DNA of 32,114 bases from a bacterium (GTDB taxonomy: Bacteria; Electryoneota; RPQS01). The position numbers and the translations under genes are program-made. Under the pieces are notes generated by a model. The model had not been told where the DNA came from. It saw nothing but the letters and a program-made list of their open reading frames with translations, and did no database searches. The stretch spans positions 1 to 32,114 of the forward strand of contig JAHIZR010000060.1 of the NCBI GenBank assembly GCA_018814465.1, read 5' to 3'. Of the stretch, positions 13,522-21,859 are shown piece after piece; position 1 is the stretch's first letter, and every line of letters begins with the position of its first letter.

Positions 13522-15828
13522 TTGATTTTGAATGCCAACTCGAAGCAGAGGCGCTCGATTCCGGACTCAGCTCGCGCCAACATCCTGAGTTCGATATGCG
13601 TACTATTGGCGCTTCTTCTGGGCGGAGTTTGCCCGAACTCCGCAATGGCGCATGTAACAATTTCCGGCAAAATCCATGATCTGGAGACCGGAGAATCCAT
13701 CCCCGGCGTGGCCGTGATGGTCAAGGGTACGACCCGCGGCGATGCCGCTAATGTGGAGGGATTTTTCTCGATTCCGAATCTGGAGGCCGGCGCAAATACG
13801 CTGATCTTCTCGGCGTTGGGATACGAGCGGAAGGAAATGATGATTGAGCTCGCGGATGGCGAGAGCATTAATATTCTGACCGATATGAAGCCTATGGCAT
13901 TGAAGATGGGCGAGGTCGAGATCGTCACGGAATACGAAAACGAGGATCCGAAGTTTGCTCCCGAGGTCGCGCGAATCCGGGTTTCAGCCAAACAACTAAG
14001 CAAAGTTCCGCAAGTTGCCGAGGCTGATCTGTTTCGCGCGCTGCAAATCATGCCGGGCGTGCTGCCTTCATCCGACTTTTCGGCGGACCTGAATATTTGG
14101 GGCGGCTCGGCGGATCAGAACCTGATTCTATTAAACGGCATCAATGTTTATAAGCCCTCTCACTTGGGCGGATTCTTCTCCATCTTTAATATGGACGCCA
14201 TTAAGGATGTCAAGCTGATCAAGGGAGGTTTCGGAGCAAAATACGGCGGCAGATTATCGGCTGTGGTGGATATCTCCGACCGGGAAGGCAACCGCAACGA
14301 AACACATGGAAAGGTTGGCGTTTCCTTCTTATCTTCGCAGGCAATGTTTGAAGGACCGCTGCCAAAAGGATCATGGATGGTGGCGGGGCGGCGCACCTAT
14401 GTCGATGGCGCGACGAAGCTGCTCAAGGACTGGAAAGTAGTTAGCGACGATTTCCCCTATTATTTTTATGATTTCAATGCGAAAGTTACTCGAGATTTTG
14501 AAAACGGAGATCGCCTGACGCCTTCGGTGTATTATGGAGATGATATCTTTAAGATTACTTCATCCTCGAATGACCGTATTCGGTTGAACTGGGGCAATCG
14601 TACCTATAGTCTGCCCTATGTGCATATTTTCTCGCCGAAGCTTTATTCGAGACACACGCTTGCGGGGAGCCATTTTAATGCCCGTCAGCGCTTTGAAACG
14701 ACAGATGCCTGGTTCGAGTGGGAAAACGAAATGCGGGATTTCACGGCCAAGAGTGAATTCACTTGGTATCCTAATGCGCGGAATACAATTGAATTCGGCG
14801 CGCAGAGCAAGTATATTGATGCCAGTTTATTGGTCCAGGATCAGAATCGCGTGTACTTAGACGCAAATCCTGACGGCAATCTGGCTTCTGTATACGTTTC
14901 CGACAACTATCGGGTAACTGAAAAGTTTACGGTCACTCCCGGTTTGCGATATGAATATTTCTCACTGTCCGATCAGCACGAGCCGCAGCCGCGACTGGGC
15001 TGGCGATATGATTTGAATGATCATTCGACGCTCAGCGCCGCTTGGGGAATGTATACTCAATATCAGCAATTGGTTTCTTTCGGCAGCGGGTTTGTTTCGA
15101 TTTTCGATTCCTATGTTCCATTGGATGAATCGTTTGAACCGAACCGAGGATATCAATATGCGCTGTCTTATGTAAACGAGCGAATCGGACCTTTCCGATT
15201 TACCTGGGACATCTATTATAAGAAGTTCCGGAACGTGATTGAGTTTGAGATTCGGCAGGAAGATGACGGTGACTCCGAACTGAACGACATGTTCATGACG
15301 GGTGACGGCTATGCGTATGGCATCGATGCGCTGCTCGAAGGAACTTGGGGAAGCTACGACGTCTTCATTGGTTATGCGCTTGGGCAGAGCCGGAGGTCAT
15401 TCAGTAAAATCGACAGCGGGCTGGTTTACCCAACACATTTTGACAAGCTGCATAACTCGAATGTTACTTTAAGCCGGAAGATTCGCAAGCGGGCGAAGTT
15501 AGAGGTTCGCTGTTCCTACAGCTCCGGCAAGCCGCAGGATCGTCCGGTGGCGGCTTACAGTCCCGGTTTGGACTTGCCCGGGCACTTCTTCGAACGCGGC
15601 CGGAAGAACGCCTATCGCGTTCCCGATTATTTCAGATTAGATGTGGCCTATCGTCTGCGATATGACTTCAAGCGGTGGAGCTTCTCGCCGTATATCGAGT
15701 TCATCAATCTAACCGGCAGGAAGAACCGGCTGGCAGAACAGATCAGTGTAGAGACCAATCCTCCCACAACGGATTGGATAAACCAGCTTCCATTCATCCC
15801 CTCGATCGGCTTCACGGCGGAGTTTTAA
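13522..15828 (+). CDS. TonB-dependent outer-membrane receptor with carboxypeptidase-regulatory-like domain
   Basis: Outer-membrane beta-barrel that imports a ligand using TonB energy; the ligand is unknown. 768 residues. A long basic n-region and hydrophobic core (21-36) end in an AMA signal-peptidase site (about residue 43). Residues 44-130 form a carboxypeptidase-regulatory-like domain (ISGKIHDLETGESIPGVAV, then FSALGYER). The plug follows (about 145-265): RALQIMPGV, GGSADQNLILLNGI, GGFGAKYGGRLSAVVDI. The barrel ends in Phe. No ATG is available; TTG at 13522 (GGAG 4 nt upstream) or TTG at 13528 (10 nt) must start it. The next gene begins 2 nt after its stop, so the pair is almost certainly co-transcribed, as in Bacteroidota TonB/DUF4249 couples. 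Confidence 0.92.
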   Translation: MILNANSKQRRSIPDSARANILSSICVLLALLLGGVCPNSAMAHVTISGKIHDLETGESIPGVAVMVKGTTRGDAANVEGFFSIPNLEAGANTLIFSALGYERKEMMIELADGESINILTDMKPMALKMGEVEIVTEYENEDPKFAPEVARIRVSAKQLSKVPQVAEADLFRALQIMPGVLPSSDFSADLNIWGGSADQNLILLNGINVYKPSHLGGFFSIFNMDAIKDVKLIKGGFGAKYGGRLSAVVDISDREGNRNETHGKVGVSFLSSQAMFEGPLPKGSWMVAGRRTYVDGATKLLKDWKVVSDDFPYYFYDFNAKVTRDFENGDRLTPSVYYGDDIFKITSSSNDRIRLNWGNRTYSLPYVHIFSPKLYSRHTLAGSHFNARQRFETTDAWFEWENEMRDFTAKSEFTWYPNARNTIEFGAQSKYIDASLLVQDQNRVYLDANPDGNLASVYVSDNYRVTEKFTVTPGLRYEYFSLSDQHEPQPRLGWRYDLNDHSTLSAAWGMYTQYQQLVSFGSGFVSIFDSYVPLDESFEPNRGYQYALSYVNERIGPFRFTWDIYYKKFRNVIEFEIRQEDDGDSELNDMFMTGDGYAYGIDALLEGTWGSYDVFIGYALGQSRRSFSKIDSGLVYPTHFDKLHNSNVTLSRKIRKRAKLEVRCSYSSGKPQDRPVAAYSPGLDLPGHFFERGRKNAYRVPDYFRLDVAYRLRYDFKRWSFSPYIEFINLTGRKNRLAEQISVETNPPTTDWINQLPFIPSIGFTAEF

Positions 15829-15830
15829 TC

Positions 15831-16673
15831 ATGAAAAAAATATACATTGCCTCAATCTTATCAACTCTCTTGGCGCTCAGCTTCACGTCATGCGACAGCG
15901 AACCGGAAGAGAATTTTGTCGAGAAAATTGTTGTTCAGGGAACCATGTATACAGGTCTACCGATGCAGGTTGATCTGGCAAAGTCCCTCTATTGGAATCT
16001 GTACTATGATCAGGATGCGCAAAGACTGACGGGAGCGATTGTGCGCATGATCGTTGATGACGGGACAGAGTACGAACTGACGGAAGAAAATTCCGGCATT
16101 CCCGGAACCTATAAGGCGGCAGCCGACGCGCCGATGGTCGAACAAGGGAGCAAATACGATCTTTATGCAGAGCATGACGGTCGCGTTGTTACTGCCACGA
16201 CCACGGCTGTTGCCGAGTTCAGTTTCGACTGGATTAGTCTGCCGCGAAACGATCCGAACAATCCGGATACATTGATGTTCGGAGTGGATTCACTGGGACT
16301 TGCTGTGCTCTGGACAGACAATCCGGTGAACTTCGGCTACGCGTTTCTGTTTGAGAATCTGGAACCGGATTGGTTTGAGGATTATCGCCAGGCCAGCGAT
16401 AATTTAGGCAAGGCGGAGTCGCCGCTTTCGGCGTGGGTTGTGCAGGATCGCGAGGACTTGCTGATTCCCTGGGTGGCGCTGCTCATTACAGGCAACTACC
16501 GCTTTCGGATGTATTCCTGTGATCCGGCGCTTTGGAATTATTTTGGAACGGTGGCGGTTAACAGCGCAGACAATGAGCCTGTGTCGAATGTCGAAGGCGG
16601 CTTAGGTGTTTTCTGTGCTGTGGGCGCAGATACGGCTTATTTTTATTTGGACAGCCAACTGGGGCCGCAGTGA
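15831..16673 (+). CDS. DUF4249-like outer-membrane lipoprotein
   Basis: 280-residue lipoprotein. MKKIYIASILSTLLALSFTS precedes Cys21, the lipidated residue, followed by Asp-Ser-Glu. The mature start EKIVVQGTMYTGLPMQVDLA resembles the opening of DUF4249 domains, which accompany TonB receptors in FCB bacteria; that assignment is by resemblance only. The start ATG at 15831 is supported by GGAG (15819-15822) inside the end of the receptor gene and by the signal sequence, which an earlier in-frame start would spoil. Only 2 nt separate it from the receptor stop, suggesting translational coupling. It probably works with the receptor at the outer membrane, perhaps in ligand capture. Confidence 0.8.
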   Translation: MKKIYIASILSTLLALSFTSCDSEPEENFVEKIVVQGTMYTGLPMQVDLAKSLYWNLYYDQDAQRLTGAIVRMIVDDGTEYELTEENSGIPGTYKAAADAPMVEQGSKYDLYAEHDGRVVTATTTAVAEFSFDWISLPRNDPNNPDTLMFGVDSLGLAVLWTDNPVNFGYAFLFENLEPDWFEDYRQASDNLGKAESPLSAWVVQDREDLLIPWVALLITGNYRFRMYSCDPALWNYFGTVAVNSADNEPVSNVEGGLGVFCAVGADTAYFYLDSQLGPQ

Positions 16674-16693
16674 AGGAGAAAGGAGAAAGGATA
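16673..16693 (+). repeat. Heptamer tandem repeat AAGGAGA x3, also the ribosome-binding site
   Basis: Seen: AAGGAGA, AAGGAGA, AAGGATA, beginning in the lipoprotein stop codon (TGA 16671-16673) and ending one base before the next ATG. Every unit contains a Shine-Dalgarno-like AGGA, so the array itself would load ribosomes on the HD gene. Confidence 0.65.
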
Positions 16694-16694
16694 A

Positions 16695-17246
16695 ATGAAT
16701 AGAGAAGAAGCCTGGGCATTGCTCTGTGAATGGACAGAGAACGATGCCTTAAGAAAACATGCGTTGGCCGTCGAAGCGGCGATGCGCTTCTATGCCCAGA
16801 AGTTCGGCGAGGATCCTGATGAGTGGGGAATCGTCGGACTGCTGCATGATTTCGACTATGAAAAGTATCCGACGATGGAAGAGCATCCCTATAAGGGCGT
16901 CGAGCATCTAAGATCGATCGGTGTGCCGGAAAGCTGGTGCGAAGCGATTTTAGCGCATGCTCCTTATACCGGACAGAAGGCGGAGTCGACTATGGCGAAA
17001 TCACTTCTGGCGAGCGATGAGCTTACGGGATTGATCGTGGCGACAACCTTAGTACAGCCCTCCAAGAAAATCGCCGATTTGAAGCCGAAGTCCGTGAAGA
17101 AGCGCATGAAGGAAAAAGCATTCGCCAAGAAAGTCAACAGGGAAGATATCATTCAAGGGGCGGAGATGCTGGGCATCCCGCTGGAAGAACATATCGAAAA
17201 TGTCGTGAATGCCATGCGCGATTCCGCCGAGGCGCTGGGATTGTAG
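16695..17246 (+). CDS. HD-domain metal-dependent phosphohydrolase
   Basis: 183-residue soluble protein with the HD-superfamily metal site: His22 (RKHALAVE), His51-Asp52 (GLLHDFDYE), His88 (ILAHAPY) and Asp108 (LASDELTGLI). These enzymes hydrolyse phosphate esters, often of nucleotides; the substrate here is unknown. The short form with GLLHDFDYEKYP resembles stand-alone HD hydrolases rather than the Rel/SpoT or c-di-GMP (HD-GYP) types. It lies 21 nt after the lipoprotein gene, joined by the AAGGAGA repeat that supplies its ribosome-binding site, so it is probably the last gene of the TonB operon. A terminator lies 26 nt past its stop. Confidence 0.87.
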   Translation: MNREEAWALLCEWTENDALRKHALAVEAAMRFYAQKFGEDPDEWGIVGLLHDFDYEKYPTMEEHPYKGVEHLRSIGVPESWCEAILAHAPYTGQKAESTMAKSLLASDELTGLIVATTLVQPSKKIADLKPKSVKKRMKEKAFAKKVNREDIIQGAEMLGIPLEEHIENVVNAMRDSAEALGL

Positions 17247-17271
17247 CAGCAGCTTTCAATCGAACGTAATG

Positions 17272-17303
17272 CCGGGTGGAAGATCAATTCCACCCGGTTT
17301 TTG
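17272..17303 (+). terminator. Rho-independent terminator after the HD gene
   Basis: Seen: CCGGGTGGA (17272-17280), loop AGATCAAT, TCCACCCGG (17289-17297), then TTTTTG. A 9-bp perfect stem with a T run: a textbook terminator closing the TonB-lipoprotein-HD unit. Confidence 0.85.
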
Positions 17304-17316
17304 TTGGAAAAGCGCA

Positions 17317-17345
17317 TTGACTTCAAAACCGAAATTTTCTATATT
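17317..17345 (+). promoter_or_regulatory. Sigma-70-like promoter of the LVIVD gene
   Basis: Seen: TTGACT (17317-17322), 17-nt spacer, TATATT (17340-17345). It lies just after the terminator and implies a leader of about 27 nt before the ATG at 17379. Confidence 0.65.
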
Positions 17346-17378
17346 AGGATTATCCAATCTTATAAAGCGGGTATAGAA

Positions 17379-19511
17379 ATGAGAAAGATGTTGTCGATTA
17401 CAGTCGTGATGTGCATGTTCATCGGCGCGGCTATCGCACAAGACAGCTTGAACGTGCGTCAGATGAGCAGGCTTGAGGATTATTGGGATGCAACGCAAGC
17501 ACTCGAAATCGTCGACACTCTGGCCTTCGTGGCAACCGGCCGGACGGGATTACGGATCGTCAGCTTTGCGGACACAGCGAATCCGATAGAGGCAGGTTAT
17601 ATTCTTTTTCCGACAAGTGTCGTCGATGTAGCGGTGAGGGGCAATTATGCATTTGTAGCCAACTATCGATTTACAGTTGTTGATATATCGAATCCAGCCT
17701 CACCGACCGAAATAGGAAGCCTGCAGTCCGTATCAGCGGAAAATATCTGCCTGTCCGGTGACTACGCATATGTCTCTGATAACTGGGGCGGTCTGAATAT
17801 TCTTGATATTGCCGATCCCGCTAATCCATCGTTAGCAGGTTCCTTAAACCTTCCGGATGATGCAATGGATTTTGATGTGGCGGGAAGTCTGTTGTATTCA
17901 GCAACCTCGGATGCAGGACTGTTAATTATCGACATAAGCGATCCGGCTAATCCGGAACAAATCGGCGCTTTCGATACTCCCGGTTCGGCGATGGGGGTTA
18001 CTGTGGAAGGCAATTACGCTTTTATCGCTGACTATAATGAAGGTCTTCGGATTATTAGCATCTCTAATCCATCCAATCCACAGGAGGTGGGTTATATCGA
18101 TGACATCGGCAGTGCAAACGATGTAGCGGTATCTGGAGCGTATGTATATGTTGCCGACCGCAACTGGCAGAGTGGCCTTTATATTATTGACATCACGAAT
18201 CCCGCGGCACCGGAAGAAGCTGCCTTGCTTGAGCTGCAGGACTTCACACTCAGCCTGGAAGCTGCCGGCAATACTGTTTTTATCGCCGAGGAGTTTTCCG
18301 GCTTGCGGATTATCGATGTGTTCTCACCATCAACTCCTGCGGAAGCAGGCTGCTTCTGGGGAAAGGGACGTGCCAATGCAGTCGCAGTCTCAGGCGATTT
18401 TGTGTATTTGGGAGGAGGGAGCGAGTTGCGAATTATCAGTATTGCCGATCCCGAGGCTCCGCTGGAAATCGGAAACTGTGAAACGCCGGGTGCAATTGGC
18501 GGGATTGCCGTATCGGGGAATTTTGCCTATGTTGCAGACAACAGGGAAGGACTGCGAGTGATCGATATCTCAAATCCGGCGCTTCCATCTGAGATCAGTT
18601 TTTCTTCGGCGGGGAACGAAGCAAATGATGTAGCGGTGCAAGGCAATTATGCCTACGTTGCTGATGAGGAAAGAGGTCTAATAGTGATAGATATTACCGA
18701 TCCTCATGCGCCGATAGAAGCAGCTTGTATCGGAACGCCCAATATTACGCAGGATGTTGCGGTATCAGGAAATTATGCATATCTCGCGGACGGTCTGGGA
18801 GGGCTTCGCATAATCGACATGACAAATCCATCCAGTCCCTTCGAAGCAGGCGCTTTCGAAGACATCCATAATGCGTGTGGTGTGGCGGCATGCGGCAACT
18901 ATGCATATGTGGCGGATCGAGGTCTGACGAGCGGTCTTTGGATTATTGATGTGACGAATCCCGCGACTCCCTTCGAGACCGGACGATATCAGACTTCCGG
19001 GCATGGCAACGACGTTGCAGTACTCGGCCACTATGCCTATATCGCTGATGATGATGAAGGTTTGAGAGTTATTGACATTTCTGATCCAACAGCTCCTTTT
19101 GAATCCGGCTATTACGATACTCGAGGAACGTCCATGGATTTAGCCGTAGCGGGCGACTATGCGTATGTAGCGGATTATATCTATTTCGGAATCTACGATT
19201 GTTCGGAGGCTTTAGTCGAATCAGGCAGCAACGAAATCCCGAGCCCCAACTCCGTAAGGCTTTATCAGAGTTATCCGAATCCATTTAATCCGACAACGAC
19301 AATTCGTTTTGACCTAACGATGACAAGCGAGGTGTCGCTGGAGGTCTATAACATAGCAGGGCAAAGAGTGGAGACTCTTGCCGAAAGTCCGATGCTGCCG
19401 GGAACACATGTGTTTGAGTTTGATGGGTCACAAGTTTCTTCAGGGACGTATTATTATACTCTGCGAACAGGCGCGTTTCTGGAGACGAAACAAATGGTGC
19501 TGATTAAATGA
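17379..19511 (+). CDS. Secreted LVIVD-repeat (beta-propeller) protein with T9SS sorting domain
   Basis: 710 residues. The chosen ATG gives the signal peptide MRKMLSITVVMCMFIGAAIA; an earlier TTG at 17301 would lie upstream of the promoter and add 26 residues. It contains about 14 LVIVD repeats of 40-45 residues (pattern DVAVSGNYAYVAD, then GLRVIDISNP), predicted to build one or two beta-propellers. From about residue 625 to the end is a T9SS type A sorting domain: LYQSYPNPFNPTTTIRF, then a beta-sandwich closing with TKQMVLIK. The protein should cross the inner membrane by Sec, be exported by T9SS, and lose or anchor the tail. No catalytic residues are evident; a binding or adhesion role is inference. 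It has its own promoter and a strong terminator follows. Confidence 0.9.
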   Translation: MRKMLSITVVMCMFIGAAIAQDSLNVRQMSRLEDYWDATQALEIVDTLAFVATGRTGLRIVSFADTANPIEAGYILFPTSVVDVAVRGNYAFVANYRFTVVDISNPASPTEIGSLQSVSAENICLSGDYAYVSDNWGGLNILDIADPANPSLAGSLNLPDDAMDFDVAGSLLYSATSDAGLLIIDISDPANPEQIGAFDTPGSAMGVTVEGNYAFIADYNEGLRIISISNPSNPQEVGYIDDIGSANDVAVSGAYVYVADRNWQSGLYIIDITNPAAPEEAALLELQDFTLSLEAAGNTVFIAEEFSGLRIIDVFSPSTPAEAGCFWGKGRANAVAVSGDFVYLGGGSELRIISIADPEAPLEIGNCETPGAIGGIAVSGNFAYVADNREGLRVIDISNPALPSEISFSSAGNEANDVAVQGNYAYVADEERGLIVIDITDPHAPIEAACIGTPNITQDVAVSGNYAYLADGLGGLRIIDMTNPSSPFEAGAFEDIHNACGVAACGNYAYVADRGLTSGLWIIDVTNPATPFETGRYQTSGHGNDVAVLGHYAYIADDDEGLRVIDISDPTAPFESGYYDTRGTSMDLAVAGDYAYVADYIYFGIYDCSEALVESGSNEIPSPNSVRLYQSYPNPFNPTTTIRFDLTMTSEVSLEVYNIAGQRVETLAESPMLPGTHVFEFDGSQVSSGTYYYTLRTGAFLETKQMVLIK

Positions 19512-19602
19512 GCACAGTGTAACCATTGTGCGCAGTATTATTTCATAATAGCGATTCTCTTCGCCTTTTTCGATTCCTCTACGGCGCGGAGGGCAATGAG
19601 AA

Positions 19603-19638
19603 AAAAGTCAAGCACTCAGGGATGGGTGCTTGACTTTT
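19603..19638. terminator. Perfect 13-bp hairpin terminator, bidirectional
   Basis: Seen: AAAAGTCAAGCAC (19603-19615), loop TCAGGGATGG, GTGCTTGACTTTT (19626-19638). The right arm ends in a T run on each strand. It lies 91 nt after the LVIVD stop, and its 3' arm overlaps the -35 box of the next promoter. Confidence 0.8.
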
Positions 19639-19658
19639 CTTATTAGAGTACCTATACT
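19630..19658 (+). promoter_or_regulatory. Sigma-70-like promoter overlapping the terminator
   Basis: Seen: TTGACT (19630-19635), 17-nt spacer, TATACT (19653-19658). Five of six bases match the consensus in each box. The -35 box lies inside the right arm of the preceding terminator hairpin. Expected leader about 56 nt. Confidence 0.65.
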
Positions 19659-19720
19659 GATAATCCGGGTCCCACCTGCATAGACGAAATCGAGTAAATT
19701 CACCACGTTCGGAGGCTGAC

Positions 19721-21691
19721 ATGAAGTCTGCACCTCTTGCCTTTCTGCTTGTTCTAACTTTAACAATTTCAGCATTTTCAGTAAATTATCCGGAGCATGC
19801 CCGGATTAAAGGACCCGTCCTGCTGACCGGAATGGAAGACACTTCATTCCCCGAAAACTATCAGGCGCCGCGCTCGATGAATTTCACCCTGGATGAGGGC
19901 ACACCGGGATCCGTGTATTATACGGTCGGAACCACTTATTATGACAATCAGCACAACGGCACCGCCGGGAAACAGCTTGCGGTGGATCAGGGTGGTTTTG
20001 TGCATCATGTCTGGACAAAGGGATTGGAGGCCGGTTCAGCGACCCGGCACGTTTATTACCGGTGCTGGGAGCCGTCAAGTGGCGAGTTCATTCAAGGTGA
20101 TGAAACTCAAATCGATGCTTCCAATCGCGCCGGTTTTGTCACGGTGGCGGCGCGGCCGGACGGATTCGCATTTCCGGCTTTTCATCAGATTCTGGTTCCG
20201 GGCGGCGATCCGCATGCAGCGGTGGCGATAGATTTCTTGCCCAGATCCGGCGCATATCTGTCTTCACAGATTCCACTGCTGCCGAATGAGGCAATGGTGA
20301 TCTGGCCGAAAATCGATATCGATATTGAAGGAAATGTGCATACGGTCAGCACGGAAAGCGAAGGGGATGGATTAGAGTATTATGCGAAGGGATTTCCGCA
20401 GTACGATGAATTCGGTTTCGGCGAGGGCATTCTGTGGCCCGATGGTTTTATGCAATGGGATTCTTCGACTTTCATCACGCTGGATGTCTCGACTTCCTGG
20501 CATTCCAACCGCGTCGCCGTGGCTTGGATTAAGGATCCTATCGGACTGCAATTTGCCGATTACGGCGACTATGACGGCTATAATGTCTGGCTGAAGATTT
20601 CGGAAGACGGCGGAGTGAATTGGGGAGAATCGATTCCGGTGACGAATATTCCGCCGATTGATACGATGTGCGTCTTGCTGGGCGGAGATCCGACAATCTG
20701 CAATGCCGATACGATGCACCCCTGGCTGGACTGTTCAGTGCTGCTGGACGATAACGATGTCGCACATGTGGCGTTTTCCGCCTCCGGCAATTTCTATTGG
20801 GATGACTCGGGGGCTGTCAATGTTAATGCGGGGCTGGTATTCAGCAGTATCTGGCACTGGGGAGAGGATCGCGAAGAGTTCAACATCATCAACGAAGCAT
20901 GGTTCAGTCACACTTCCGTGTCGCTCGGTGTGAATAATCTGATGACGCACCGCCCGAATCTGGCCATTGATACCATCACGGGATATCTATATTGTTCGTT
21001 TGTGGAATTCGACAGCGTGCAAATCAGCTTGGGCGGCTATCCCAGCGGCGATTCCTATATGTCGGTGTCAACCGACGGGGGGCAAACGTGGGCGGAGAAG
21101 ACCAATATCTCTAATACCGTCGGATCCAATGGCGGCATTGATACTCCGGCGGGTGAGTGCGCGAGCGAGCGTGACGTGATGCTGGCGAAGTTTGTCACGG
21201 ATGGAATCATTCATGTGCAGTACCAGCTTGATCTTGACAACGGGACTTCGATCATGGATACTCCGGAAGGAGTGCCGACAAACAACCCGATTATTTATCA
21301 GAGAATTCCGGTCGAAGATATTCCGACAACTCCGATTATCAATCCGTTCCGCGCGTTTCGTGCGGATTCCACCGGCTATCCGTGGGTGTTGGGGATCGCG
21401 GAAAGGAATCGTGAAGCTGTTCCGCACGATTTCACCTTGTATCAGAATTATCCGAATCCGTTCAATCCGACAACTCATATTCAGTTCGACCTGCAAAGTC
21501 AGACACAGCCTGTCCTGACCGTGTTCGATGTGATGGGCCGCGAGGTCGCCAGACTACTGAACGGGCAGACGATGTCCGCGGGAACACATGTCGTGGAATT
21601 CGACGCGACCGGATTGTCCTCGGGAGTCTATTTCTATCGTCTGGAGACTCCGCTGCACAATACGACACGGAAGATGATGCTGATAAAGTGA
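19721..21691 (+). CDS. Secreted BNR/Asp-box (sialidase-like fold) protein with T9SS sorting domain
   Basis: 656 residues with signal peptide MKSAPLAFLLVLTLTISAFS. Two Asp-boxes are clear: SEDGGVNW (294-301) and STDGGQTW (450-457). These mark the turns of sialidase-type beta-propellers, but the catalytic Arg triad cannot be confirmed, so enzymatic activity should not be assumed. Repeated phrases on hidden or observed values (VHHVWTKG, VAHVAFS, YLYCSFVEFD) fit propeller blades. Residues 571-656 are a T9SS type A sorting domain (FTLYQNYPNPFNPTTHIQF to KMMLIK). GGAGG (19711-19715) lies 5 nt before the ATG. The stop codon TGA overlaps the first base of a hairpin element. Probably extracellular or surface-attached; the ligand is unknown. 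Confidence 0.88.
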   Translation: MKSAPLAFLLVLTLTISAFSVNYPEHARIKGPVLLTGMEDTSFPENYQAPRSMNFTLDEGTPGSVYYTVGTTYYDNQHNGTAGKQLAVDQGGFVHHVWTKGLEAGSATRHVYYRCWEPSSGEFIQGDETQIDASNRAGFVTVAARPDGFAFPAFHQILVPGGDPHAAVAIDFLPRSGAYLSSQIPLLPNEAMVIWPKIDIDIEGNVHTVSTESEGDGLEYYAKGFPQYDEFGFGEGILWPDGFMQWDSSTFITLDVSTSWHSNRVAVAWIKDPIGLQFADYGDYDGYNVWLKISEDGGVNWGESIPVTNIPPIDTMCVLLGGDPTICNADTMHPWLDCSVLLDDNDVAHVAFSASGNFYWDDSGAVNVNAGLVFSSIWHWGEDREEFNIINEAWFSHTSVSLGVNNLMTHRPNLAIDTITGYLYCSFVEFDSVQISLGGYPSGDSYMSVSTDGGQTWAEKTNISNTVGSNGGIDTPAGECASERDVMLAKFVTDGIIHVQYQLDLDNGTSIMDTPEGVPTNNPIIYQRIPVEDIPTTPIINPFRAFRADSTGYPWVLGIAERNREAVPHDFTLYQNYPNPFNPTTHIQFDLQSQTQPVLTVFDVMGREVARLLNGQTMSAGTHVVEFDATGLSSGVYFYRLETPLHNTTRKMMLIK

Positions 21692-21761
21692 TTCCGGCCT
21701 GGTTGCGCACATCAAATGACTCGATGGTTGTACGATCTCTGTGCTTAGCCCGGCTCGGCGG
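21690..21761 (+). repeat. Long hairpin element, copy 7
   Basis: Seen: GATTCCGGCCTGGTTGCGCA on the left, CTGTGCTTAGCCCGGCTCGG on the right. Its first G is the middle base of the TGA stop of the preceding gene. The loop is close to that of copy 8 (AAATGACTCGAT shared). One arm base has changed without its partner. Confidence 0.75.
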
Positions 21762-21795
21762 ATATTGTTGCACAACGATTTCTTATTTGGGATAG

Positions 21796-21816
21796 GTGCT
21801 TAGCCCGGCTTGGCGA
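21796..21816 (+). repeat. Orphan right half of the long hairpin element
   Basis: Seen: GTGCTTAGCCCGGCTTGGCG, the right arm without a left arm. The 35 nt before it resemble the DNA that follows copy 8 (24462-24500: TTACACGGCGATTTCTTG against TTGCACAACGATTTCTTA), so a longer block was duplicated and then diverged. Confidence 0.55.
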
Positions 21817-21859
21817 ATTACACCGAACGATTACCGCAAACATCAGATGAGGTTACACC

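Noticed and set aside
13458..14051. Minus-strand frame of 197 codons at the start of the TonB receptor
   Set aside because: Antisense to the signal peptide, regulatory-like domain and plug start; Ser/Arg-rich without domain features.
21692..21859. Possible tRNA or small structured RNA, because of strong GC arms
   Set aside because: The arms belong to the repeated hairpin element. No cloverleaf, T-loop GTTC motif or CCA end is present.
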